From NCBI RefSeq assembly GCF_003626635.1, contig NZ_RAZT01000006.1, forward strand, positions 354,791-418,790: a stretch of DNA of 64,000 nucleotides. The letters run 5' to 3'. The position numbers were made by a program, and so were the translations under genes. Positions 17,586 to 25,419 of this stretch are shown here, one piece after another. The notes under the pieces were generated by a model that saw nothing but the letters and a program-made list of their open reading frames with translations, searched no databases and had not been told where the DNA came from. The stretch's first letter is position 1. The number at the start of each line of letters is the position of its first letter. Source of the DNA: Micromonospora musae (GTDB lineage Bacteria > Actinomycetota > Actinomycetes > Mycobacteriales > Micromonosporaceae).

Positions 17586-18517
17586 CCGCGACCCTGCCGT
17601 ACCTCGACGAGGCCGACGTCTTCGGCCTGGTGCCGTTCGCCGACGCCGTCGCCGCACTCGCGAAGGCCCTGTCCGGCGGGCTCGACCCGCAGGCGTCGCT
17701 GCAGCGCTCCATCCACGACGTGGAGCAGGGGCAGCTGCTGCTGATGCCCGCCGAGACCGCCACCGCCATGGGCGTGAAGCTGAGCACTGTGGCTCCGGGC
17801 AACTCCGGCCGGGGCCTCCCCCGCGTCCAAGCGCTGTACGTGCTCTACGACCGGGTCACGCTGACACCGGTGGCCCTGCTGGACGGCACGGCCCTGACGA
17901 CGTTGCGAACCCCCGCGGTCTCCGCGGTCGCGGTCGACCACCTCGCCGCGCCCGGCGCGCGACACCTGCTCGTGCTCGGCTCCGGCCCACAGGCGTGGGG
18001 GCATGTCGAGGCGCTGCGAGCCGTTCGTCCGCTCAGCGACGTCACGGTGGTGGGCCGGGACCCCGACCGCGCGGCGGCCCTGGCGGCCAGGGTCCGGGAC
18101 AGCGGCCTGGACGCGCGCGTGGGCAGCCACGACGACGTCGCGGATGCGGACGTGGTGGTCTGCGCCACCACCGCCCGCCAGCCGCTCTTCGACGGCCGCC
18201 GGCTGCGCCCGGGAACCTGTGCGGTCGCGGTGGGCTCCCACGAGCCGGACGCCCGTGAACTCGACGACGTGACGATCGGCGCCGCCGAACGGGTGGTCGT
18301 CGAGTCCCGCGGCGTCGCGCTGCGGGAGGCGGGTGACATCATCCAGGCCGTACGCGCCGGCGTCGTCGCCGAGGACAGCCTCATCGAGCTACGCGATGCG
18401 GTACAGCTGGCACCCACCACCGGCTCATCGGTCTTCAAGAGCGTCGGCATGGGCTGGCAGGACCTCGTGGTAGCCGACCTGGCCCACCAGCGCTGGACGG
18501 AGCGAGGCCAGGCCTGA
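17582..18517 (+). CDS. ornithine cyclodeaminase/mu-crystallin family reductase
   Basis: A 311-residue NAD(P)-dependent enzyme whose ATG overlaps the previous stop (ATGA). The Rossmann motif LVLGSGPQAWGHVEAL sits near residue 125, preceded by GVKLSTVAPGN and LLDGTALTTLRTPAVSA, all typical of the family. In hydroxyproline pathways members of this family reduce delta-1-pyrroline-2-carboxylate to L-proline, the step directly after dehydration by AcnX. That makes it the best local interpretation; true ornithine cyclodeaminase or another imine reductase activity cannot be excluded from sequence alone. Confidence 0.88.
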   Translation: MTATLPYLDEADVFGLVPFADAVAALAKALSGGLDPQASLQRSIHDVEQGQLLLMPAETATAMGVKLSTVAPGNSGRGLPRVQALYVLYDRVTLTPVALLDGTALTTLRTPAVSAVAVDHLAAPGARHLLVLGSGPQAWGHVEALRAVRPLSDVTVVGRDPDRAAALAARVRDSGLDARVGSHDDVADADVVVCATTARQPLFDGRRLRPGTCAVAVGSHEPDARELDDVTIGAAERVVVESRGVALREAGDIIQAVRAGVVAEDSLIELRDAVQLAPTTGSSVFKSVGMGWQDLVVADLAHQRWTERGQA

Positions 18518-19065
18518 CGTGGTCGTCGTCGGCCCGGCATTGTGAGGGCCGCCTGCGCCTACTACGCCGCGCGCGAACTTGTCGACACGCAGGCGCACCA
18601 GGCCATCCTGCGTCGCCTTCGGGAGGGAGGAATTGTTTCCACGATCAAGGCAGATCCTCGCAAGTCGAACCTTCGCCTCCATGGGAAGCGGTGACCACAG
18701 AGAGCTGACCGCATGAGCGAGCGGTGCCGCTTCTACCAGGGCCGCGAGGCTAAAGGACGTCTCGACCAATCCTTGAAGGATTGCGACACCGCCTGGGCAG
18801 TCGACGCCAAGGTTTTGCAATTCACCGGCCCGGGCCTGCCGTTGCAGGCCGAGGCGCTAGCGAGCAGGCAACCCCTGGACAGGGGCGGATGCTGTTCGAG
18901 GATCACTCGCTGCACTTTGGGATCGCGCAAGAGTAACGAGAGAGGGTGAGAGTGCCGATGTGACGACCACCCGGCCGCTCCACAGCGAGGAACTCGCGAG
19001 CACGGCTCCGAAGCGAGATGTTCTGGATCTGCTCTGACTTGTCCCGAGATCTTAATGTCATGTGC
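18518..19065. other. gene-poor stretch after the catabolic operon
   Basis: No frame here carries recognisable motifs or a good ribosome site. A short forward reading near 18545-18690 has plausible composition but no start. It may contain gene debris and the promoter of the channel gene. I see no strong terminator after the reductase. Confidence 0.4.
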
Positions 19066-20448
19066 ATGGTCGACCAGCGGCGCAGCCTCCGATACGTAGT
19101 CTGTGGTGACGACCGCCTGGCGGTCGAACTGGTGAGGAACCTGGCGAGGCGGCCCGACGCGGTGGTGGCCGTTGTCTTACCGCCGGACGTCGCGGCGCGC
19201 TTTAAGGTCGGCGACATCCCCAACGTCCACCTTGTCACGGCTGAGCCGCTGGACCGCGAGACGCTGCACCTGGCAAAGGTCGCGGAAGCAGAAACTGTGG
19301 CGCTGCTGTCAAGCACGTCTGCGCTGCGTCAAGCCCTACTTGTGCGTGAGCTCAACCCGGCCGCGCGGCTCGTCGTGCGCAGTGAGGTCGGCGAGGCCGG
19401 CGACTATCCGATGCTGCCCGGCTGCACGTTCGTTTCCTCTTCCAGTGCCGCCGCCGTAGCGCATGTGGCTGCACTTGCCGACGCGGCGCCCACGGTCAAG
19501 GCCCGCGTCCGCCGGTTGCGCACGCAGCGCCGCCTTCTCCGCCAAGTGCTGCAGGTCCGAGTCGCGCGCATTGCCGCTACGTCGTTGGTGGTGACGGCCC
19601 TCGGAACAGGGTTCCTGATGCTGGTGAATCAAGTCGGCGTCTTCGATGCCCTGTACTCCTTCCTGATGAACGGCCAAGGTGGCCCAGACCCCCTCTCGAC
19701 CAGGGACGCACAGGTATTCGACGTCGTCTACACTCTGCTGACTGTCACCGGCGGCGTCGTGACTGGTATTTACCTGGGAGACGCCGTCCAGCACGCCCGC
19801 GCATTGGCCGCCGCTGGCGTACTACCCAAAGGCAGCAGCGGTCACATCGTGGTCGTGGGCCTCGGCGGCTTGGGGAGCCAAGTGGTCGGTGCGTTGCGCC
19901 GTGCCGGTGCCGAAATCGTCGCTGTGGATGTCTCCGAAGCCGCCCGCGGAGTGCATGTCGCCCGAGATCTGGCCATTCCGTTTATCGTCGACGACGCGAG
20001 CAGGTCGGAAACCCTCAGCCGCGCTGCCGTCGAGCGGTGCCGAGCCCTGCTACTTCTCACTCCCGATGACGACGCCAGCCTGGCTACTGCTCTCGCTGCG
20101 CGGGCTATCCGGCCCGACCTGCCTATCATCTGGCGGCCTCGTAACGACGAAACAGCCGCACTCGTCGCCGAACAGCTAGGCGTCATCGTTCCGCGGGCGT
20201 CTGAGGACGACTTCGCCCGGCAGCTTGCCGAACTGGTCACCGTGAAGAACTCGGATGCCACGCACCCGCGCACCACCGACATGCAGGCGGCGAGGCGATC
20301 ACGGTTGCCGGGCAGTCAAGGAGGTCACGTGAGCCTTCCCAGAATCGCCGCTCTCGTCAGCAGGTTAAGACAGGCCGTGGGGTCTGCGTCGCTGCCAGGC
20401 AACGCCCAACAGGGCAGAGCCGAGCCCAGCATGACGCATGAGAAGTAG
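19066..20448 (+). CDS. RCK/TrkA-N domain ion channel-like protein
   Basis: A 460-residue protein with two Rossmann-like RCK (TrkA-N) regulatory domains around a membrane pore module. The first nucleotide-binding domain starts at LRYVVCGDDRLAVELV. Then come two hydrophobic segments (about residues 168-195 and 222-245) with an intervening TLLTVTGGVV, in the position of a potassium-channel selectivity filter. The second domain starts HIVVVGLGGLGSQVVGALR. The filter reads TVTGG and not TVGYG, so ion selectivity is doubtful. The ATG at 19066 is the best-placed start but lacks a strong ribosome site; upstream in-frame starts at 19018 and 19060 exist. It is monocistronic. Confidence 0.8.
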   Translation: MVDQRRSLRYVVCGDDRLAVELVRNLARRPDAVVAVVLPPDVAARFKVGDIPNVHLVTAEPLDRETLHLAKVAEAETVALLSSTSALRQALLVRELNPAARLVVRSEVGEAGDYPMLPGCTFVSSSSAAAVAHVAALADAAPTVKARVRRLRTQRRLLRQVLQVRVARIAATSLVVTALGTGFLMLVNQVGVFDALYSFLMNGQGGPDPLSTRDAQVFDVVYTLLTVTGGVVTGIYLGDAVQHARALAAAGVLPKGSSGHIVVVGLGGLGSQVVGALRRAGAEIVAVDVSEAARGVHVARDLAIPFIVDDASRSETLSRAAVERCRALLLLTPDDDASLATALAARAIRPDLPIIWRPRNDETAALVAEQLGVIVPRASEDDFARQLAELVTVKNSDATHPRTTDMQAARRSRLPGSQGGHVSLPRIAALVSRLRQAVGSASLPGNAQQGRAEPSMTHEK

Positions 20449-20665
20449 AAGGCCCGGGGTACGCAGCGGCTTGCCCACCTCCGCGCCGTGCACATGCTGT
20501 CGCGCTACCCGCCGGTCGCAAGCCGTACCACCGTCACAAACAAGAGCGCAGTGCCGAGCGCCCCGTCTCGTCTCACCTTGCCCTCGGCGCGTTGGCAAAC
20601 GTCCTCTCCCAATGGAGAGCGACCCACCGCCAGCCGAGTGAGAAGGACGGCGGCATTCGGTGGTG

Positions 20666-20708
20666 CTGATCGGCGCTCCTCGCGTCCGGCGCGAGGAGCG
20701 CTGATCAG
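20666..20708. terminator. bidirectional terminator between convergent genes
   Basis: A 19-bp stem (20666-20684 with 20690-20708, one G-T pair) closes on a 5-base loop between the channel gene and the convergent ycnI gene, whose stop lies 5 bases away. The symmetry and position suit termination from both sides. Confidence 0.85.
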
Positions 20709-20712
20709 GCGG

Positions 20713-21435
20713 TCATCGCGTCCGGCGAGATCGAACGGCGATCGTCGCGCACACGAGGGCGATCACCAGCGAGGCCACGGACAGTCCGACCGCCCACCGG
20801 CTTCCCGCATCCGACTGCGTAGTGGACGCGCTGTCCGCGGCCACCGCCGCCTGCTCGGTGCCCGCCGCCGGGGACGATGCCGCATCGGCCTCGGCCACGA
20901 GCCGGAGCACCGGCGCGGGCCGCTCCGGCTCGTCGGTACCGGAGGCCGGCTCCTGGATCCACCGCACGACCTCGCCGTTGCTGTAGTGCTGCAACGTCTT
21001 GAACACCAACCGGTCGGCCGCAGGCAGCGGTCCGGCGCTCACCGAGAACTCGTCGTACTCACCCGGTTTGATCGCCGACTGCGGATTCGCCGCAGTCCAG
21101 GTGATCTTGTCAATGACCTCGCTGATCTGCGCGCCGTGCGCCTCGACCGGTGTGGTCAGCTTCCTCTTCGTGATCTCGTACGACCAACCGGCGTGCGGCT
21201 TCACCGAGAGCGAGGCAAGTGGGGAGTCGGTCGGGAACTGCACCTCGACCTTGTTGGTGCTCGCGTCGTCGCTCTCGGTGGGAACCCGGAACGTCAAGGC
21301 GGCGTAACCACCCTGGGTGGCCGTGCCCGGGTTGACCGTCACGTGCGCGAACGCCGCCGCCGGTAGGACGCCGACGAGGCAGGCCACCACGCCTACGGTT
21401 ACGAGGCCACGAACTACTCGGCGAGGCATGTGCAT
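20713..21435 (-). CDS. YcnI-family (DUF1775) copper-associated secreted protein
   Basis: A 240-residue exported, C-terminally anchored protein. The signal peptide ends at AAAFA, leaving HVTVNPG at the mature N-terminus; in YcnI this His is a copper ligand. The DUF1775 domain contains AALTFRVPTESD, VEVQFPTDSPLAS, WSYEITKRKL and ITWTA. A Pro/Ala linker is followed by a membrane helix (AVGLSVASLVIALVCATIAV) and an Arg-rich tail. It is the last gene of the copper-linked operon, 31 bases after the lipoprotein gene. The start could also be the ATG two codons further in. Likely role: extracytoplasmic copper handling. Confidence 0.9.
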   Translation of the reverse strand: MHMPRRVVRGLVTVGVVACLVGVLPAAAFAHVTVNPGTATQGGYAALTFRVPTESDDASTNKVEVQFPTDSPLASLSVKPHAGWSYEITKRKLTTPVEAHGAQISEVIDKITWTAANPQSAIKPGEYDEFSVSAGPLPAADRLVFKTLQHYSNGEVVRWIQEPASGTDEPERPAPVLRLVAEADAASSPAAGTEQAAVAADSASTTQSDAGSRWAVGLSVASLVIALVCATIAVRSRRTR

Positions 21436-21466
21436 TCTCCAGCTCTCTATCGGTCGACAATCATGG

Positions 21467-22228
21467 CTAGCCGAGGCGGGCCAGCGTGGTCTTCATCAAC
21501 GCCTTGACCTTCTCGTCGGAGTCGGCGCGCTTGCCCACGGACTTGATCTGCGTGTAGCCGACGTAGATGATGGCGTTCGCCTTGCGCACCACGACGGTGA
21601 CCAGATCGTCGTAGGTCTCCGTGTTCACCTCCGGGGGCGAGGTGTGTACGAGATGCTGCGCGAACCCTTTCCACCCGTTGATCTCGATCGACCGGCTGCC
21701 GACCTTGTACTCACCCACCACGGTCGGCGGTCCGCCGAGCACGCTGAACGTCGCCGGACACTTGTCGGCCTCGGCCACGACCTTGTTCATCGTGTCGTCC
21801 ACGAGCGAGGCGCTCTGGAAGACCACCGCGCCCTGCGTGACGACCGGCAGCGACGACGGCCCCACTTTCTGAGGCGCGACGATGGTCCGTCCGGTCGGAT
21901 TCCCGCCCACCGGCTCGATCGCCGGCTCCACAGCGACCTCGACGGTCTCGGAACGTTGGACGTACGGGCAGGTCGGGATGCTGTTCGGGGGCGTGTAGAT
22001 GACGTGCGAGGAGTGGCCCTCGTCCTCGATCTCGATCGCGCCCTCCCCCAGGTCACTGGGGCTGACCAGGCCGGAGCGGACCGAGTCCACGGTGTAGGGG
22101 GGTTTGGTCACGGGTGCCGGGCTCTCGCTGGAGCAGCCCGCCAGGACGCCGAGGGCGAGCAAGCCGGCGGCGATCGCGGTCGATCGGCTCCGGGACGCGT
22201 TTCGGTCAGCGCCTCGCATGTGTGTCAC
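21467..22228 (-). CDS. uncharacterised lipoprotein of the copper operon
   Basis: A 253-residue lipoprotein with the lipobox LAGC at about residue 32. The mature part is a compact domain with conserved-looking pieces (CPYVQRSE, KCPATFSVLGGP, VVRKANAIIYVGYTQ), resembling the PknH-type or sensor-like extracytoplasmic domains of actinobacteria, but I cannot name a family. There are few His or Met residues, so it is not obviously a copper chaperone. It sits 8 bases after copCD and 31 before ycnI, hence is co-expressed with both. Confidence 0.7.
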   Translation of the reverse strand: MTHMRGADRNASRSRSTAIAAGLLALGVLAGCSSESPAPVTKPPYTVDSVRSGLVSPSDLGEGAIEIEDEGHSSHVIYTPPNSIPTCPYVQRSETVEVAVEPAIEPVGGNPTGRTIVAPQKVGPSSLPVVTQGAVVFQSASLVDDTMNKVVAEADKCPATFSVLGGPPTVVGEYKVGSRSIEINGWKGFAQHLVHTSPPEVNTETYDDLVTVVVRKANAIIYVGYTQIKSVGKRADSDEKVKALMKTTLARLG

Positions 22229-22236
22229 CTACCTTT

Positions 22237-24168
22237 TCAGCGTGCCGTGAACTGGACGCGCACGGGTGTCTCGTCGAAGTCGGAGACTCGGATGTCCAGC
22301 CGCAGCACCCACTCCCCGGGGAAGGGGATGGACATCGAGTTCGCCACGTAGTGGCCGGGTTCGGCGGCGGTGACGGCGACCGGCAGCGCCGGGACGTCGC
22401 GGTCGGGTGATTCGAGCCGGCCGGAGATCTCGGGTACCGCAACCAGCGAGCCGTCCGCGCCGGTGAGGTAGATGTCGGCCACGTTGTTGCCGGCCCGCGC
22501 CGGCTCGATCTGCACCTCGATCGAGGCGTCGCGCAGCCCGGCGGCCGACTCGGCCGCGGCGGCGGGAACGGGGACGGTGGTGTGCACCGGCGGCGCGTAG
22601 CTGGTGCGGGCCGGGGCGGTGTTGACGAGCACGGCCGTGATCGACACGACGGCGACCCCGAGCAGGATCTCTGCCACGACCGAACGGCGCAGCCGGCGCA
22701 CTGCGGCGGCGGGGGCGGCGTCGAGGCCGAGGGGTTCGCGGCCGCGCCGCCGTACGAACCGCCGCGCTCCGGCGGCGAGAGCCACCACGGCGAGGACGAC
22801 GGCGAGCTTGCCGAGCAGCAGCCGACCGAAGTCGGTCGCGCCGAGCGCGGCCCACGTCCCCACCTGCCGCCAGGAAAGATAGACGCCGGTCACCGCGATC
22901 ACCGCGAAGCAGACCTGCGCGAGCCCGGAGAACCTGGGCAGCGCGGGCGCCAGGGTGATGGCTTGGTTGGTCTCCCGTCTCCCGGCGGGGATGAGGACGC
23001 AGGCCGCGAGCGTGATCAGGCCGCCCAGCCACAGGGACATGGCGAGTAGGTGCAGGCTGGTCGCCGGCACGGCCAGCCAGGTCTGCACGCCGGTCTGCGC
23101 GTGATCCGTCAGCGTCCAGGTCAGCGGCAGGGCGACGGCGCCGACCGTGGCGACCGCGGGCAGGACGATCCGGCGGGTGGCGCCGGCCGTCCCGGTGGTC
23201 GTCGTCCCGATGGTCGCGGTCGCGGTGGTCGCCGTTCGGGTGGTCGTCGTCCCGATGGTCGCGGTCGCGGTGGTCGCCGTTCCGGTGGTCGCCGTCGCGG
23301 TGGTCGCCGTCGCGGTGGTCGCCATCGCGGTGGTCGCCGTCGCATTGTTGGCAGACCGTGACCGATGGCGTATGGCGAGCCCGAACGCCACGCCGAGGGC
23401 GAGCACGATCACCAGCCGTGCCAGCAGCGCGTGGCCCAATCGGGTGGACAGTGTCGCGCCGAGCAGGTCCGGGTCGAACACTTCGGCCAGCGACGTGCCG
23501 GCGGCGTACGGCCCCTGTACGAGCAGGACCACCACGGTGCCGGCGGCCAGCACGGCGAATCCTGACCACACGATGCGGCGGCCGGGGCGGTCGGTGCGGC
23601 CCGCGGGCCAGAGCACGGCAACGAACAGCGCGCCACCGAGGGCGAGGGCCATACCGAGGAAGGCCAGGGCACGGCCGACCGCGTCGACGACGACGACGGC
23701 ACGGTGTGCGTCCTGCTCCACCGGGGCGGACGTTGCGCTCGGGTGGCCGATGCTGAACGTGAGCGCACCCGACACCACGTGCGAGTCCGCGGAGGTGACC
23801 CGCCAGGCCAGGACGTAGGTTCCCTCGGCCAGATCCGTGGGCAGGCTGACCTGTGCCGTGTTGCCCTTCCCGTCCACGTGACCGGGGGTGCCGATCGCCA
23901 GCTTCTCCGCGTTCGTGTCGAGCAGCTGGATCGACCGCTCGTTGAAGCTGACCGCCTCATTGAAGCGGAGCCGGACCTCCGTCGGCGGCGAGGCCAGCAC
24001 CTCGCCGTCGACCGGCGAGGTCTCCACCAGGGAGGCGTGGGCGTACGCCGGCTGCGCGGGGGACGCGAGGTTGGTGACCAGGCCGCCGGTCGCGAGGAGG
24101 AGGACCACCGCCAGCCGCGTGACCAGCCAGGCCCAGCGATGGCCTGCGAGTTGGATCCTGTGCGTCAT
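22237..24168 (-). CDS. CopC-CopD fusion copper transport protein
   Basis: A 643-residue fusion. After a signal peptide, the CopC copper-binding domain starts at the mature AHASLVETSPVDG and includes RLRFNEAVS and SADSHVVSGALTF; the His residues in HASL and SHVV are expected copper ligands. A CopD-type membrane domain of about eight helices follows, with LPLTWTLTDHAQTGVQTW and SLHLLAMSLWLGGL. A C-terminal extracytoplasmic beta domain (about 110 residues) ends the protein. A loop between helices near residues 265-325 is a Thr/Ala repeat encoded by 15- and 45-bp DNA repeats. Family function is copper uptake or transfer. It lies 5 bases after the orphan binding-protein gene. Confidence 0.9.
   Translation of the reverse strand: MTHRIQLAGHRWAWLVTRLAVVLLLATGGLVTNLASPAQPAYAHASLVETSPVDGEVLASPPTEVRLRFNEAVSFNERSIQLLDTNAEKLAIGTPGHVDGKGNTAQVSLPTDLAEGTYVLAWRVTSADSHVVSGALTFSIGHPSATSAPVEQDAHRAVVVVDAVGRALAFLGMALALGGALFVAVLWPAGRTDRPGRRIVWSGFAVLAAGTVVVLLVQGPYAAGTSLAEVFDPDLLGATLSTRLGHALLARLVIVLALGVAFGLAIRHRSRSANNATATTAMATTATATTATATTGTATTATATIGTTTTRTATTATATIGTTTTGTAGATRRIVLPAVATVGAVALPLTWTLTDHAQTGVQTWLAVPATSLHLLAMSLWLGGLITLAACVLIPAGRRETNQAITLAPALPRFSGLAQVCFAVIAVTGVYLSWRQVGTWAALGATDFGRLLLGKLAVVLAVVALAAGARRFVRRRGREPLGLDAAPAAAVRRLRRSVVAEILLGVAVVSITAVLVNTAPARTSYAPPVHTTVPVPAAAAESAAGLRDASIEVQIEPARAGNNVADIYLTGADGSLVAVPEISGRLESPDRDVPALPVAVTAAEPGHYVANSMSIPFPGEWVLRLDIRVSDFDETPVRVQFTAR
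23194..23343 (-). repeat. 45-bp and 15-bp coding repeats inside copCD
   Basis: Two 45-bp units (23194-23238, 23239-23283) are followed by four 15-bp units (23284-23343), one with a single substitution. In the CopD frame they give Thr/Ala-rich sequence. One neighbouring frame gives an uninterrupted Asp/His/Arg/Gly run of the type GDHRD. Confidence 0.9.
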
Positions 24169-24173
24169 CCGGG

Positions 24174-25334
24174 CTAGTCCGTACGCAGCTTGCTGGCCAG
24201 GGTGAACGTGCCGCCCTTGACCTGAGCGATGACGTAGTTGTCGTACGTCAGCGAGTGATCGGCGGCGAAGCGGAGCACCCCGGTGAAGGTGGTGAAGTCT
24301 TCGAGCCGCGGGATGTTCTCGACAACCTTCGAGGGTGCCGTGTCCCCTGCCTGGCGCACCGCCTGGGCCAACGCACGGAGCGCGTCGTAGGCCTGCATGG
24401 CGTCACGGCCCGGGTCCCGCCGGTAGCGATCCTTGAAGCGTGCAGTCCAGTCCGCCGCCGTCGGGAGAAGCTTCGGGCCCGCGGCCGTGGTGAGGAATGC
24501 GTCCTCGGCCGCCTCGCCGGCCGCCTGCAGAAACTTCGGGCTGTCCGACTCGGAGGAGGCCATGAAATTGCCGGTGTAGCCAGCCTGGCGCAGTGCGCTC
24601 ACCAGTCGTCCACCTGGTTCCGCTGCCCCCGTCCAGTAGACGAAGTCCGCCTTGGAGGCGGTGACGGTGCCGGCGAGCTTCGCAAGATCAGGACCGTCGG
24701 TGCTCTGCCTGCTCACCGGCAGGCCGTCGGCCTTGAGCCGGTCGGTCACCAGGCCGGACAGCCGCTGTGCGGCCGGCGAGCCGTCATCGAGCACCGCCAC
24801 CTGCTGCGCGCTCCGGTAGGCCATCCAGTGCACCGCGGCCAGCGCCTCCTGATAGACCGTCGCCTCCATCGGGAACGCCGACGACACCCCGGCTTCGATC
24901 AGCCGGTCGGCGCGGGCGGAGGAGACCAGGAACGGCGTGCCAGTCGCGGCCATGGCCTTCGCCGCCGCCACCGCCGCATCCTCACACAGCCCGCCGACCA
25001 TCCCCACGACCTTCTTGGCGGCCAGCCCCGTCGCCCCCTGCTCGCCGGTCGCCGACGTGCAGCCCCCGTCCTCGACGACCACCTTCACCTGCCGCCCCAG
25101 AACCCCGCCCTGATCATTGAGCTCAGCGGCAGCCAGCTGCGCCCCGTCGACGAGGTCCTGCCCACGCTCAGCCAGGTCGCCCGCGAGCGGGGCCAGCACC
25201 CCGAACGTGATCTCGCCCCGCAGCTTCGGGGCACCCCCGCCCTCGTCAGAGCCGGAGCACGCGCCGAGTAGACCGCTCACCACCAGCGCGGCCGCGCCCA
25301 GCGCGACCGAGCGCACGGCACCTCTGCGTCGCAC
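24174..25334 (-). CDS. orphan LIV-type substrate-binding lipoprotein
   Basis: A 386-residue lipoprotein with the lipobox LLGAC near residue 26 and the type I binding fold of the Leu/Ile/Val family (ITFGVLAPLAGDLAERG, AAAELNDQGGVLGRQV, DAMQAYDALRALAQAV). It is a paralogue of the 14343-15515 protein, but no permease or ATPase gene accompanies it. It lies 85 bases after the LVIVD gene and 5 before copCD. The ligand is unknown. It may serve a transporter elsewhere or act as a sensor. Confidence 0.85.
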   Translation of the reverse strand: MRRRGAVRSVALGAAALVVSGLLGACSGSDEGGGAPKLRGEITFGVLAPLAGDLAERGQDLVDGAQLAAAELNDQGGVLGRQVKVVVEDGGCTSATGEQGATGLAAKKVVGMVGGLCEDAAVAAAKAMAATGTPFLVSSARADRLIEAGVSSAFPMEATVYQEALAAVHWMAYRSAQQVAVLDDGSPAAQRLSGLVTDRLKADGLPVSRQSTDGPDLAKLAGTVTASKADFVYWTGAAEPGGRLVSALRQAGYTGNFMASSESDSPKFLQAAGEAAEDAFLTTAAGPKLLPTAADWTARFKDRYRRDPGRDAMQAYDALRALAQAVRQAGDTAPSKVVENIPRLEDFTTFTGVLRFAADHSLTYDNYVIAQVKGGTFTLASKLRTD

Positions 25335-25419
25335 CGTTCTACCTCCAGATCCGTCACCACCGAAAGCCGGCCCGGGCGCAGCGGTCGCCGCGCTCGGGCC
25401 GGTGCCTTCGTTCAGACGG

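Noticed and set aside
18714..18949. Small 78-codon forward frame after the reductase gene
   Set aside because: No ribosome site, no motif, and composition unlike neighbouring genes.
22229..23569. 446-codon minus-strand frame containing GDHRD repeats
   Set aside because: Outside the repeat it is a shadow of copCD with Arg/Gly/Ala composition; kept only as an observation on the repeat.
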